From Clostridium tagluense (GTDB taxonomy: Bacteria > Bacillota > Clostridia > Clostridiales > Clostridiaceae): a stretch of 64,000 nucleotides of DNA. This document shows, in pieces, positions 54,840-64,000 of the stretch. The position numbers were made by a program, and so were the translations under genes. The stretch's first letter is position 1, and every line of letters starts with the position of its first letter. The notes under the pieces are model-generated. The model was not told the origin of the DNA, did not search any database, and saw nothing but the letters and a program-made list of their open reading frames with translations. Location: NCBI RefSeq assembly GCF_003865095.1, contig NZ_BHYK01000014.1:1-64000 (forward strand), in the 5' to 3' direction.

Positions 54840-56777
54840 ATGATAAATATTAAATTAAAAGATGGTTCAATGAAATCTTATGAATCTGGAATGACTGTAA
54901 TCGAAATTGCGAAAGATATTAGTGAGGGACTTGCAAGAGTTGCCTGTGCTGGAACTGTAAATGGTGAAACTGTAGACTTACGTTTCAAAATTACTGAGGA
55001 CTGTGAACTTAGTATATTAACTTTTGATGATGAGGAAGGTAAAAAAGCCTTTAGACATAGCGCTACTCATATTTTAGCTCAAGCAGTAAAGAGATTATTC
55101 CCTAGTACAAAACTTGCCATCGGACCTGCTATAGATGGAGGTTTCTACTATGATTTTGATAAACAAGGTTCTTTCTCTGCAGATGAAATTAAAGAAATTG
55201 AAGTAGAAATGAAGAAAATTGTTAAGGAAGATTTACCAATAGAAAGATTTGAACTTAATCGTTCTGAAGCTATTGCTTTAATGGAAGAACAGGATGAAAA
55301 TTTTAAAGTTCAATTAATTGAAGACCTACCAGTGGATGCAGTTTTATCTTTTTATAAACATGGTGAATTTACAGATCTTTGTGCAGGTCCACATTTAATG
55401 TCTACAAAATATATAAAGGCCTTTAAACTTACTCAAGTTGCAGGAGCATACTGGAGAGGTAGCGAGAAAAATAAAATGCTCAGTCGTATATACGGAACTG
55501 CTTTCACAAAAAAATCTGATTTAGATGCTCATATACTTCAAGTGGAAGAAGCTAAAAAAAGAGACCATAACAAGCTTGGACGAGAATTAAAATTGTTTAC
55601 AACGTCTGATGTTATAGGTCAAGGATTACCTCTACTTATGCCTAATGGTGCAAGGGTAATTCAACTGCTTGAGCGTTTCGTTGAAGATGAAGAACAAAGA
55701 AGAGGCTACGTTATAACTAAGACTCCTCTTATGGCTAAGAGTGATTTATATAAAATGTCTGGTCACTGGGATCATTATAAAGATGGAATGTTTGTGCTTG
55801 GTGATGAATCTAAGGATGAGGACGTTATGGCACTTCGCCCAATGACATGCCCATTCCAATTTACAATTTTTAATTCTGATCAAAAGAGTTATAGGGACCT
55901 CCCAATTAGATATGCTGAAACTTCAACATTGTTTAGAAATGAGTCTTCTGGTGAAATGCATGGTCTTATCAGAGTACGTCAGTTCACTATTTCAGAGGGT
56001 CATTTAGTTGTTAGACCTGATCAATTAGAACAAGAATTTAAGGATGTTGTAGCTTTAATTAACTATTTCATGGAGACATTAGGACTCAAAGATGATATAA
56101 CTTATAGATTCTCTAAAGGGGATCCAAATGATAAAGAAAAATATATCGACAACCCAAAAGCTTGGGAAGATACTGAAACTAAAATGAAGGATATATTAGA
56201 CCATTTAGGAATAAACTATAAGACAGCTATTGGTGAAGCTGCATTCTACGGCCCTAAGCTTGATCTTCAAATCAAAAATGTTCATGGTAAAGAAGATACT
56301 ATAATTACTGTACAAATTGACTTCGCACTACCAGAAAGATTTGACATGACTTATGTTGATAAAGATGGAACTAAAAAACGTCCATATGTTATCCATAGAA
56401 CTTCTATTGGTTGCTACGAGCGAACACTTGCAATTTTAATAGAAAAATATGCCGGTGCCTTCCCAACTTGGCTTGCACCAATGCAAGTTAAAGTATTACC
56501 TATTTCTGAAAAGTATCATGATTATGCAGATAAGGTAGTAGCTAAACTAAAGGCAGCAAACATTAGAGTAGAGGGCGACTATAGAGCAGAAAAAATCGGG
56601 TACAAAATCCGTGAAGCTCGCACGCAAAGAGCACCTTTCCTACTAATAGTTGGCGAAAAAGAAGCTGAGCTAAATGAAGTTTCTGTTAGAAGCCGTAGAA
56701 ATGATGATGAAGGTTCAATCGCACTAGATTCCTTTATTGCACGAATTAAAAATGAAATAGAAACTAGATTATTATAA
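54840..56777 (+). CDS. thrS: Threonyl-tRNA synthetase
   Basis: A 645-residue class II synthetase. It has a TGS domain (1-60), an editing domain with HSATHILAQ and DLCAGPHL, a catalytic core with motif 2 (FRNESSGEMHGLIRVRQF) and motif 3 (HRTSIGCYERTLAILIE), and an anticodon-binding domain with RAPFLLIVGEKE. It follows the T-box leader after an extra 190-bp spacer, and a GAAGGGAG site precedes the ATG. Confidence 0.97.
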   Translation: MINIKLKDGSMKSYESGMTVIEIAKDISEGLARVACAGTVNGETVDLRFKITEDCELSILTFDDEEGKKAFRHSATHILAQAVKRLFPSTKLAIGPAIDGGFYYDFDKQGSFSADEIKEIEVEMKKIVKEDLPIERFELNRSEAIALMEEQDENFKVQLIEDLPVDAVLSFYKHGEFTDLCAGPHLMSTKYIKAFKLTQVAGAYWRGSEKNKMLSRIYGTAFTKKSDLDAHILQVEEAKKRDHNKLGRELKLFTTSDVIGQGLPLLMPNGARVIQLLERFVEDEEQRRGYVITKTPLMAKSDLYKMSGHWDHYKDGMFVLGDESKDEDVMALRPMTCPFQFTIFNSDQKSYRDLPIRYAETSTLFRNESSGEMHGLIRVRQFTISEGHLVVRPDQLEQEFKDVVALINYFMETLGLKDDITYRFSKGDPNDKEKYIDNPKAWEDTETKMKDILDHLGINYKTAIGEAAFYGPKLDLQIKNVHGKEDTIITVQIDFALPERFDMTYVDKDGTKKRPYVIHRTSIGCYERTLAILIEKYAGAFPTWLAPMQVKVLPISEKYHDYADKVVAKLKAANIRVEGDYRAEKIGYKIREARTQRAPFLLIVGEKEAELNEVSVRSRRNDDEGSIALDSFIARIKNEIETRLL

Positions 56778-56781
56778 CAAT

Positions 56782-56818
56782 AAAAGCCAGTATAGGAATT
56801 ATTCCTGTACTGGCTTTT
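56782..56818. terminator. Bidirectional terminator between thrS and glnS
   Basis: A 16-bp stem with one wobble (56782-56797 with 56803-56818) closes a 5-nt loop. AAAA on the left and TTTT on the right serve both convergent genes. Confidence 0.88.
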
Positions 56819-56846
56819 ATTACGTTTGTTAAATACTATATCTTGC

Positions 56847-58499
56847 TTAGATTTTAAAAGAACTTTTTAAAGATACTATTCTATTAAACACTAATTTATC
56901 TTGTGAGGTGTATCTAGAATCCACATTGAAATACCCATGTCTGAAGAATTGGAATTTATCTTGCGCCTTTGAAGATTCCATATTTGGTTCTACAAATCCT
57001 TGCAGTATTTCAATAGAATTTGGGTTTATTTGATCTAAGAAAGTTTTTCCTTCTTCTTGCTCTTCATCTAAAATTAAAGGCTCATATAATCTAAATTCTG
57101 CTGGCACCGCATTTGTTGCATCTACCCAGTGGATTGTTCCTTTAACTTTTCTTCCTGTAAATCCAGTGCCACTCTTAGTTTCAATATCATAAGTACAATG
57201 TATTTCAGATACATTCCCCTCTGAATCTTTAACTAAATCATTACATTTTATAAAATATGCGCCTTTGAGTCTTACTTCATTTCCTGGAAACAACCTAAAA
57301 TATTTCTTTGGTGGATTTTCCATAAAATCCTCTTGTTCTATATATATTTCTTTTGAGAATGATACCTGGCGAGTTCCCATGGCTGCATCATCTTGATTAT
57401 TCTCAATTGTAAGCATTTCTACTTGAGATTCTGGGTAATTTGTAATAACCACTTTTAATGGTTTTAAAACTGCCATAGTTCTAGGTGTTTTTGGGCTTAA
57501 ATCTTCTCTTATAAAGTGCTCTAGCATTTGTCCATCTACTGTACTGTTAGCTTTTGCAACTCCAATTTCTCTACAAAAATTACGTATAGCATTTGCAGTG
57601 TAGCCGCGACGTCTAAGTCCAGCTATGGTTGGCATACGTGGATCATCCCAAGCATCTACAACGCCTTCGTCTACTAATTGTTTAAGATTTCTTTTACTCA
57701 TTACGGTATTTGTAATATTTAATCTTGCAAATTCTATTTGTCTTGGTTTATTTTCCATTTCACAATTATTTATAACCCAATCATATAGTGGGCGATGATC
57801 CTCAAATTCTAAAGTACAAATTGAATGTGTAATTCCTTCAATTGCATCCTCTATTGGATGTGCATAATCGTACATAGGGTAAATACACCATTTATCACCT
57901 GTATTATGATGCACTGCATGAGACATACGATAAATTATTGGATCTCTCATGTTTATATTAGGAGAGCTCATATCGATTTTAGCTCTTAGAACCTTTTCTC
58001 CATCCGCGAATTCACCTTTTCTCATACGGTCAAATAGATCTAGGTTTTCTTCCACAGTTCTATTTTTGTATGGGCTTTCTTTTCCTGGCTCCCTTAAAGT
58101 ACCTCTGTACTCTTTCATATCGCCCGCTGTTAAATCACAAACATATGCTTTATTATTTTTTATTAATAGCACAGCACGATCATACATCTCATCAAAATAG
58201 TTTGAGGCAAAAAATAGTTCATCCCACTTATACCCAAGCCATTTTATGTCCTCTTCTATGGAATTAACGTACTCTTTATCTTCCTTTGCTGGGTTGGTAT
58301 CATCAAAACGTAAGTTTGTCTTACCGCTAAATTCATCTGCCAGTTCAAAGTTTAAAATAATTGATTTTGCATGACCAATATGCAAATATCCGTTTGGTTC
58401 TGGCGGAAAACGGGTTATGATTTTACTGTGTTTTCCTGTTTCTAAATCTTCCATAACAATATTTCTTATAAAATTTGATGAAGCAGTTTTGTTTTCCAT
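56847..58499 (-). CDS. glnS: Glutaminyl-tRNA synthetase
   Basis: A class I synthetase of about 550 residues. It has [18 protein letters not shown] (HIGH motif), the GlnRS-specific RFDDTNP, the KMSKS equivalent VMSKRNL, and a two-part beta-barrel anticodon-binding C-terminus. The frame has a GTG at 58508 that abuts the AAGGAAG ribosome site. ATG at 58499 is 8 nt from it and is taken as the start. No T-box precedes it. Its presence means the cell charges tRNA-Gln directly, which is common in clostridia though not in bacilli. Confidence 0.95.
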   Translation of the reverse strand: MENKTASSNFIRNIVMEDLETGKHSKIITRFPPEPNGYLHIGHAKSIILNFELADEFSGKTNLRFDDTNPAKEDKEYVNSIEEDIKWLGYKWDELFFASNYFDEMYDRAVLLIKNNKAYVCDLTAGDMKEYRGTLREPGKESPYKNRTVEENLDLFDRMRKGEFADGEKVLRAKIDMSSPNINMRDPIIYRMSHAVHHNTGDKWCIYPMYDYAHPIEDAIEGITHSICTLEFEDHRPLYDWVINNCEMENKPRQIEFARLNITNTVMSKRNLKQLVDEGVVDAWDDPRMPTIAGLRRRGYTANAIRNFCREIGVAKANSTVDGQMLEHFIREDLSPKTPRTMAVLKPLKVVITNYPESQVEMLTIENNQDDAAMGTRQVSFSKEIYIEQEDFMENPPKKYFRLFPGNEVRLKGAYFIKCNDLVKDSEGNVSEIHCTYDIETKSGTGFTGRKVKGTIHWVDATNAVPAEFRLYEPLILDEEQEEGKTFLDQINPNSIEILQGFVEPNMESSKAQDKFQFFRHGYFNVDSRYTSQDKLVFNRIVSLKSSFKI

Positions 58500-58520
58500 A
58501 TTTGTCACCTTCCTTTTAAT

Positions 58521-58570
58521 CTAGCTTACGCGTAAGTTCGCTTACAAGTAAGTGCTTAAGTGTAAGCTAG
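58521..58570. repeat. Inverted repeat in the glnS 5' region
   Basis: Perfect 9-bp arms CTAGCTTAC (58521-58529) and GTAAGCTAG (58562-58570) enclose further TAAG/CTTA repeats with a CTTAC-AA-GTAAG inner hairpin. The element lies 22 bp before the glnS start. It could be a leader hairpin, an operator or a small repeat; no T tract suggests termination. Confidence 0.45.
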
Positions 58571-58768
58571 CATACTTATAATTTTGCGCACTTATAAATT
58601 TTCTCTATATTCTAATAAATATATCACAAAAACAGATTTTTTTCTAGGATTTTTATGGTATTTTTTAACGTAACCTGTGATTTAACCACATACTGTGATG
58701 ATATGACAACTTTAATAAGATTTTTCACCTCTTATATAAGTTAGATTACCTACTACAATAAAAATAAA

Positions 58769-58801
58769 ACTTCAGTTGGAATATAAATCTCCTTCTGAAG
58801 T
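58769..58801 (-). terminator. Intrinsic terminator 3' of the structured RNA
   Basis: Read on the minus strand, arms ACTTCAG and CTGAAGT (58795-58801 with 58769-58775) are extended by GGA/TCC across two mismatches and are followed by TTTTATTTTTATT. It lies 20 bp after the structured-RNA candidate and about 270 bp before glnS. Confidence 0.75.
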
Positions 58802-58820
58802 AGTTAATATTATAATATAT

Positions 58821-58953
58821 AAGATGCTTAGCAGCTATGAAGGTCAACTTTAATCTTTAGTTTGCCCAATATTCAGGAATAATAAACTTGCAGGTTTCCA
58901 GCCAAGTGGCAAGTTTACGATGTCACTTGTAACATGGATAGCCACCGCATCTT
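58821..58953 (-). ncRNA. Candidate structured RNA or riboswitch, class not recognised
   Basis: On the minus strand a 133-nt segment is closed by AAGATGC/GCATCTT (58947-58953 with 58821-58827) and a second stem GTGGCTAT/ATAGCTGC (58938-58945 with 58831-58838). The two GU pairs in that stem work only on this strand. Inside are hairpins 58920-58935 and 58884-58916. The loop of the first and the loop of the second contain complementary 6-mers (58924-58929 and 58903-58908) that could form a kissing contact. An intrinsic terminator follows. GGCTGGAAACCTGC (58890-58903) faintly resembles a B12 box, but the cobalamin riboswitch core is missing. Confidence 0.55.
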
Positions 58954-59013
58954 AAATAATATAATAATTTCAAGGCTAATTCATGTCCTACAGCAATCCA
59001 TGTGCGTTCTTCT

Positions 59014-60819
59014 CTAAGAAAAACTCAAACATTTTGTAAATAGTTTCTCGTATCCATCCATAGTAGAAAGTTCAAAATAATTTACATCTTTAGCTATGGT
59101 TTCTATATCCTCTCTTACCTGCTGTGATAATAAACACATAACTGCTCCAGATTTAGAAGAGTTTCCAACATAGGTTATTTTGTCCCTTAAGGCTTCAGGA
59201 ATTATACCTATACCTATCAAGCTATCCACATTTAAATGTTTACCAAATTGTCCTGCAATAATTACCTCTTGTAAATCTACCATATCTATTTCCATTAAAT
59301 TAAGTAACGCATAAAACCCAGATGAAATAGCACCTTTTGCAAGTTGCACCTGGCGAATATCCTTTTGTGTTATGTATATTTCCTTAGCGCCCATTGCAAT
59401 ATGTATCTTTCGTTTCCCATTTTCCTCTATTATTAAATGTTCGAGTCCTGGATTACTTTCCATTACTGACTCTTTCTTTTTTATACGGCCAGTTTTTTCA
59501 ATAAGTCCTACTCGGGCTATCTCTGAAATAGACTCCAAAATTCCACTGCCACAAATCCCTACAGGGGTTTTATCACCTATTACCTTTAAGCTTATTTTAT
59601 TTTCATGAATTTTTATACCTTCAATGGCACCTTCAGCCGCTCTCATGCCACAGCTAATGTTCATACCCTCAAGGGCCGGCCCTGCAGCACAAGAGCAAGA
59701 AGAAAGCTTCCCAGCCTTTGATATAACTATTTCTCCGTTAGTTCCTATATCAATAAATAATATATTTTCATCTGCCTTTTGCAACTTTGAAACTATAATG
59801 CCTGCTGTAATATCTCCACCTATAAAACTAGACACTGAGGGCACACAATATACTCTACCAAAAGGTGATATATTTATACAAAGACTCCCTGCTGAAATAT
59901 TTTGAGCCTTTTTAAAGACTGGTGTATATGGTGCTTTTCCTATAGAATCCGTATTTACACCCAGTAGCAAATGCATCATAGTTGTGTTTGCAGCTATTGT
60001 TATTTCATATATACTAGAAGCTGCTATACTATTTTCGTTGCATAACTTCAAAGTTAAGCCATTTATGCAATTGATAATACCTTTATGCAATAACTCTAAC
60101 CCCTTAGGATTACTTTGGACAAAGGCAATTCTAGAAAGTACATCTAACCCATACTCTGTTTGAGGATTTATTTCACTTACTGAGGCAATTTCTTCCCCCA
60201 TAATTAAGTCTACTAGTGATGCTACAACCGTTGTGGTTCCAATATCCATAGCTATTCCATAAGTTTCCTTCACAGTATTACCAGGTTCTATGCCTATAAT
60301 ATGGCCACCTAAATAAACTCCAGTAAACTCACCTTGCTTAAAAGCCTCTGGTAAAAGTTTAAGCAAATCAATGTTATTATTCTCTATTTTCTGCTGCACA
60401 ACATCTTCTATTATTTCCTCATAGGATAAATCATTTTTAAAGTTTTGTTTTATAAGCTTATAAACTTCTTTATGTATCATTGGATTTATACTTATAGAAG
60501 GCATGTAACCCTCTGTCAAAATTTCATGTTTTATGTTTTTGTCTTCTAATAACTCTGCCGTTAAATCACCCTGTGGTTTTACATGGCAAGCCAGCCTTAT
60601 ACCTTGCTTTATTTCTTCTTTTGTTAAATGACTAGCTTCCTCTTGCGTTAGCTGATTTATTTCACCCTTTAGAATTTTAATTTTACATTTTCCGCAGGTA
60701 CCTCTCCCACCACAAGGACTTTCCATTCCTATTCCCTTTTCTTGTATTATATTTAATAGGGAAGTTTTTACTACAAATTCATATGTTTCTCCAGTACTTG
60801 CAATTGTTAAATAACTCAT
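59014..60819 (-). CDS. Corrinoid-protein reductive activator (DUF4445/RACE, ASKHA family)
   Basis: A 601-residue protein. The N-terminal 2Fe-2S ferredoxin domain has Cys36, Cys42, Cys45 (CGGRGTCGKC) and Cys78. A linker and an ASKHA-type ATP-binding domain follow, with YGIAMDIGTTTVVASLVDL, LFIDIGTNGEIV and CSCAAGPALEGMNI. Such proteins use ATP and low-potential electrons to return inactive Co(II) corrinoid to Co(I). It is the last gene of the four-gene operon, and its ATG overlaps the previous stop by 4 bp. Confidence 0.9.
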   Translation of the reverse strand: MSYLTIASTGETYEFVVKTSLLNIIQEKGIGMESPCGGRGTCGKCKIKILKGEINQLTQEEASHLTKEEIKQGIRLACHVKPQGDLTAELLEDKNIKHEILTEGYMPSISINPMIHKEVYKLIKQNFKNDLSYEEIIEDVVQQKIENNNIDLLKLLPEAFKQGEFTGVYLGGHIIGIEPGNTVKETYGIAMDIGTTTVVASLVDLIMGEEIASVSEINPQTEYGLDVLSRIAFVQSNPKGLELLHKGIINCINGLTLKLCNENSIAASSIYEITIAANTTMMHLLLGVNTDSIGKAPYTPVFKKAQNISAGSLCINISPFGRVYCVPSVSSFIGGDITAGIIVSKLQKADENILFIDIGTNGEIVISKAGKLSSCSCAAGPALEGMNISCGMRAAEGAIEGIKIHENKISLKVIGDKTPVGICGSGILESISEIARVGLIEKTGRIKKKESVMESNPGLEHLIIEENGKRKIHIAMGAKEIYITQKDIRQVQLAKGAISSGFYALLNLMEIDMVDLQEVIIAGQFGKHLNVDSLIGIGIIPEALRDKITYVGNSSKSGAVMCLLSQQVREDIETIAKDVNYFELSTMDGYEKLFTKCLSFS

Positions 60820-61844
60820 ATTATTTCACTATATCCTTTGGCGGCATCCACCATACTACGAATATTATCCATACTGGTTTTTGTACCTATTCCACAGGCT
60901 GGAGATAAAATATCACACCCACTGTGCATACAATTCTGAGCTATACTCTTTATATTTTCCTGAGAGCTATTCTCTAGAGCAAAGGTGCTTACATTTCCCA
61001 TTATAACTTTATTATCAACAAACTCTACCATTTGAGTAACATTAGTTATTGCATCAAAGCTTATAGCATTACTATGTAACTCCTTTAATTCACTGTAAAT
61101 ACTTTTAAGTCTCCCGCAAATATGAATAATAGTTCCACCCGCGCATTCATGCTTTAGTGCATCAATTATTGTATTTAAATAAGGTAGCGCAAATTCCCTA
61201 AACATTTTAGGTCCTAATATTTCTCCAGTACCACTCGGATCAGAAATAGTTAAAACATCTGCTCCAGCTTCTATCTGTGCTTTTCCAAAGGTAATAAGAT
61301 TTTCTGTAACAAATTTCATAAATTTATGAGCTTCTATAGGATTGCGCCTTAACTCCTTATAGTAAACCATAGGTTCCATTAGTGAAGAAGCTAAACTAAC
61401 AGGTCCTGTTAAATTTGCCACTATAGGCACCAGTGGATTTTTTATTTTCAGAATTTTAATTGCTTCTAGTGCCACTTTCGCTCTGCCCATACTTACATCT
61501 ATATTGTTTAATTTATCCCACTCTGAGGCATAATTAATTGGATAATTAGTAACCCTAGGTTCATTAATCTTTGTGCCCATATATACAGTCGCACCCATGG
61601 CTTCTGCTTCTATGGTCATACAAAAAGGCACTCCAAAATTTTCAAAACCACCATTTTCGTAAACTCCAAAGCTAAGCCCCGCCATCATTCCAGCATCACT
61701 ATGAGCTTCTGGCCAGTTAACTCCTGTGATATCCATTACCTCTTCCGTTATCATATTCATCATTCCACCTGGACAAATGCAAGGTGGACGATCCACTTTT
61801 TCCCCTTTTAAAACTTTAAACAATCTTTCCTTTGGGGTAATCAT
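60816..61844 (-). CDS. UroD/MtaA-family corrinoid methyltransferase (second copy)
   Basis: A 342-residue TIM-barrel protein of the uroporphyrinogen decarboxylase/MtaA family. It begins with TPKERLFKVLKGEKVDRPP and carries the zinc-type ligands HIC in TIIHICGRLKS and Cys in SPACGIGTKT. Family members without decarboxylase function move methyl groups between a corrinoid protein and a thiol or another acceptor. Both flanking genes overlap it by 4 bp (ATGA), so stoichiometric expression with the corrinoid protein is likely. It could be the methyl donor-side or the acceptor-side enzyme. Confidence 0.83.
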   Translation of the reverse strand: MITPKERLFKVLKGEKVDRPPCICPGGMMNMITEEVMDITGVNWPEAHSDAGMMAGLSFGVYENGGFENFGVPFCMTIEAEAMGATVYMGTKINEPRVTNYPINYASEWDKLNNIDVSMGRAKVALEAIKILKIKNPLVPIVANLTGPVSLASSLMEPMVYYKELRRNPIEAHKFMKFVTENLITFGKAQIEAGADVLTISDPSGTGEILGPKMFREFALPYLNTIIDALKHECAGGTIIHICGRLKSIYSELKELHSNAISFDAITNVTQMVEFVDNKVIMGNVSTFALENSSQENIKSIAQNCMHSGCDILSPACGIGTKTSMDNIRSMVDAAKGYSEII

Positions 61845-62512
61845 ATTTTAAGTTCTTCCTTTGCCTTATTAATCAATTCCTTTGCCATTTTAGCTGCTCT
61901 AGAGGCATCTGCGGTATATACATCTGCCCCTATTTTCTCAGCAAAGCTAGATGACACTGGTCCACCACCTATCATAACCATGATTTTTTCTCTTAAATTT
62001 TCATTCTCTAATATTTTAACAACTTCTTCCATACCGCACATAGTAGTAGTCATAAGAGTAGATAAACATATAATATCTGCATTTATTTCCTTGGCTTTTT
62101 CTACAAATTTAATAGCTGGCACATCTCTTCCCAAATCTTCTACATAAAATCCTTCAGTTTCCATCATAATTTTAACCAAGTTTTTGCCTATATCATGTGT
62201 ATCACCTTCTACTACGCCTATGACTACCTTATGTTTTTTATCCCCCTCTTTACTTTTTAAATGAGGTTTTAATATATCAAGGCCCGCATACATAGCATCT
62301 GAGCAAATTAACAATTCTGGAATATAATATTCCTCCTCGTCGTATAACTCTCCTGCTCTACGCATCCCATGAGCTAGTCCCTTATCAATACCCTCGTAAG
62401 CATCAAAATTATTTTCAATAAATTGTTTAGTTATTTCTATAGTTTTCTCCTCTTCCATATCTACCACGGAATCAGAAATTGCTTGTAATAATTCTTCTTT
62501 TAAATTTGACAT
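61841..62512 (-). CDS. Corrinoid (B12-binding) methyl carrier protein
   Basis: A 223-residue MtaC/MtbC-like protein. A helical cap domain (1-90) is followed by a Rossmann B12-binding domain with GVVEGDTHDIGKNLV, where His106 is the lower cobalt ligand in DxHxxG. Later come the LSTLMTTTM and IGGGPVSSSFAEKIGAD motifs. It carries the methyl group on cobalt between the two UroD-family enzymes. It is preceded by a GGAGG site and coupled to the gene after it. Confidence 0.92.
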   Translation of the reverse strand: MSNLKEELLQAISDSVVDMEEEKTIEITKQFIENNFDAYEGIDKGLAHGMRRAGELYDEEEYYIPELLICSDAMYAGLDILKPHLKSKEGDKKHKVVIGVVEGDTHDIGKNLVKIMMETEGFYVEDLGRDVPAIKFVEKAKEINADIICLSTLMTTTMCGMEEVVKILENENLREKIMVMIGGGPVSSSFAEKIGADVYTADASRAAKMAKELINKAKEELKI

Positions 62513-62609
62513 TTATTATTCCTCCTCTATATGCAGTTCATCAACTTGACATTTGTGAAATCGGCAGTTACCGAAATCCGAACTTGCCCCCTTGGTGGCA
62601 CTAGCTTTG

Positions 62610-63665
62610 CTATCTCTTTTGACCATATATTCTTGCGGAATCCATAAGTGCTATTATTTTATCTGGATGCGTTCCTATAGGTATATCGCAACCTGAGCTT
62701 AAAACAAATCCTTTTGGACTGTCATATGCCTTGCTTATACATAACTTACCTGCATTATGTATTTCTTCTATAGTTCCTCTGAGTATAGTTTCAACTGGAG
62801 CTACATTTCCTATTAAACAAACTTTATCCCCAAATTGCTCTTTAAGTTCACCTATATCATCTATATTGTCCAAGCTTAAATTTCCAATACCTACATCCAC
62901 CATATCTGCCCATATTTTTTTAGTTGTTCCACATATGTGAAGAGTGGTCCCACTTCCTCGTCTTTCGATAATTCTATCCATACATTTTTTCAAATATGGC
63001 TTTGCAAATTCTCTAAAGGTCTTAGCACTAATCATAGTACCTGACGCAACAGGTTCAGCAATACTTGGACTTAACCCTAAATCGCATACTGCGTCAATAT
63101 AGTTTATAACACTTTGGGTGGATATTTCGAGTAATTTATGTACCATTTCAGGGTTTCTAGTTATATCCTTTAGGAAATCTTCTGTTCCTCTTAAAAAAGC
63201 AGCAGTAGTAAATGGTCCTCCCATGGAACTACCTACAAATACTTCATGCCCAATTTTTGAATTAGCTACCTTAAGTGCTTCAAGAAAATATGATATTCTT
63301 CCATCTTTATAAGGATCTATAGGTGATAGTTTTCCTATATCCTTATAGTCCCTTAATATAGGTTTACTAAAGTAAGGTGTTCCATTTTCCGGAAATTTAA
63401 ATTCACTTCCCATAGCCTCAGGTATTCCCTGAAGCCCTGGACCAACACCTATACTATCTGGTCTGAATGTTTCAAAACTTTTCACCGCTACATCTATAAT
63501 TACTTCTGTTGAAAAATTATGTTCTTTAATTGTATGTCCAAAAAGCGGTGCACAAGCCTCCCCTAAAAATGGACCACATGGGATTCTATCAATTTGTTTT
63601 CCAGCTGAAAATGCCTCCATTCTTTCTCTCGGTGTCATTTGATCTGGCTTTATAATTTGACTCAT
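62610..63665 (-). CDS. UroD/MtaA-family corrinoid methyltransferase (first copy)
   Basis: A 351-residue UroD-family protein that starts with MTPRERMEAFSAGKQIDRIPCGP and has the ligands HIC in TLHICGTTKKI and Cys in LSSGCDIPIGTHP. The sequence is clearly divergent from the second copy, so the two probably act at opposite ends of the methyl transfer. It is the first gene of the operon, 97 bp before the corrinoid gene. True uroporphyrinogen decarboxylase is unlikely because the metal-binding H-C...C set matches MtaA-type enzymes. The methyl substrate cannot be read from sequence; O-methyl aromatics or methylamines are options. Confidence 0.83.
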   Translation of the reverse strand: MSQIIKPDQMTPRERMEAFSAGKQIDRIPCGPFLGEACAPLFGHTIKEHNFSTEVIIDVAVKSFETFRPDSIGVGPGLQGIPEAMGSEFKFPENGTPYFSKPILRDYKDIGKLSPIDPYKDGRISYFLEALKVANSKIGHEVFVGSSMGGPFTTAAFLRGTEDFLKDITRNPEMVHKLLEISTQSVINYIDAVCDLGLSPSIAEPVASGTMISAKTFREFAKPYLKKCMDRIIERRGSGTTLHICGTTKKIWADMVDVGIGNLSLDNIDDIGELKEQFGDKVCLIGNVAPVETILRGTIEEIHNAGKLCISKAYDSPKGFVLSSGCDIPIGTHPDKIIALMDSARIYGQKR

Positions 63666-64000
63666 CTTAATTCCTCCTTGATAAATTCTATACTAAATTT
63701 TTTAAAGCATTTAAAAAAAATAAAATAACATACTGATTTGTTATTTTTTTCAGATACTTTATAGAATTATATAACTACTATAGTGCCCTAACTATTAGAA
63801 ACGTTAACTATAAGTTTTTACAAGTACTATATTTAGTACACATAAAGTTTACACTCTACTTTAATCATATGCAAATCAGTTTTTCAAATAGTATTTGACT
63901 CATCTATAGCTATTTTTTATCTCTGTTGACTTAATAATATATACATGATATTTTGTTAAAGGCATGAAAATATATGTCTATTTTTATGCGGTTTTATGCT
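63666..64000 (-). promoter_or_regulatory. Upstream region of the corrinoid operon with a leader hairpin
   Basis: The region is AT-rich, without a gene. About 57 bp before the first ATG, arms AAAATAACA and TGTTATTTT (63722-63730 with 63739-63747) form a 9-bp stem with poly-T on either strand. On the minus strand this looks like a terminator or attenuator in the operon leader. No known riboswitch class was recognised up to the window end. Confidence 0.4.

Noticed and set aside
58884-58916. Cobalamin riboswitch
   Set aside because: Only a B12-box-like 14-mer is present. The GCCACTG core, the GGGAA segments and the normal size are missing, and it is not upstream of the corrinoid operon.
62513-62609. 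GAAATCGG...CCGAAATC as a hairpin
   Set aside because: The halves are mirror-like, not complementary, so no RNA stem forms.

Overview
The window is AT-rich, low-GC Gram-positive DNA, most likely from a Clostridium-type anaerobe. This is inferred from AddAB rather than RecBCD, a T-box upstream of thrS, a split FeoB, a C4-type short-chain fatty acid permease, a corrinoid methyltransferase operon and strong AGGAGG-type ribosome sites. No rRNA, tRNA or CRISPR array was seen.

Left edge to 21 kb: the first 126 bases are the 5' end of a group II intron (minus strand), sitting directly behind an intrinsic terminator, as group IIC introns do. Two tandem, closely related secreted parallel beta-helix proteins follow on the plus strand. 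They converge on a 17-gene exopolysaccharide operon that runs on the minus strand from galU (20.9 kb) down to a Wzy-like polymerase (3.1 kb). The operon holds a priming phosphoglycosyl transferase, rfbA/rfbB/rfbC (no rfbD), six cytosolic glycosyltransferases, a pyruvyl transferase paired with a ferredoxin/F420-hydrogenase-beta-like protein, a Wzx flippase, and a YveK/CpsD-type chain-length pair. Together these describe a Wzx/Wzy-dependent polymer, probably with a 6-deoxyhexose and a pyruvyl or related acidic substituent.

21 to 41 kb: housekeeping genes. They are a YihY membrane protein, a nitrilase-family amidase, a DUF1294 protein, sbcCD, addAB (two double-strand-break nuclease systems side by side), an AtoE-type permease, a ComFB-like protein and a phosphohexomutase. 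The convergent gap at 23.3-23.7 kb holds three exact DnaA-box matches. Three intergenic gaps carry members of a dispersed, partly palindromic repeat family.

41 to 49 kb: feoA and a split feoB, a beta-lactamase-fold protein, and a REP-associated tyrosine transposase (RAYT) surrounded by its likely REP elements. These face inward from both sides and also occur around the neighbouring two-component system; one copy encodes the end of the histidine kinase.

49 to 59 kb: an NlpC/P60 hydrolase, a GGDEF-EAL protein, a coiled-coil membrane protein next to a polysaccharide deacetylase, T-box-controlled thrS, and glnS. Between glnS and the next operon lies a 133-base structured-RNA candidate followed by an intrinsic terminator.

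59 to 64 kb: a four-gene, translationally coupled corrinoid methyltransferase operon with two UroD/MtaA-family proteins, a B12-binding protein and a reductive activator. It has no MttB- or MtaB-type substrate methyltransferase in view.
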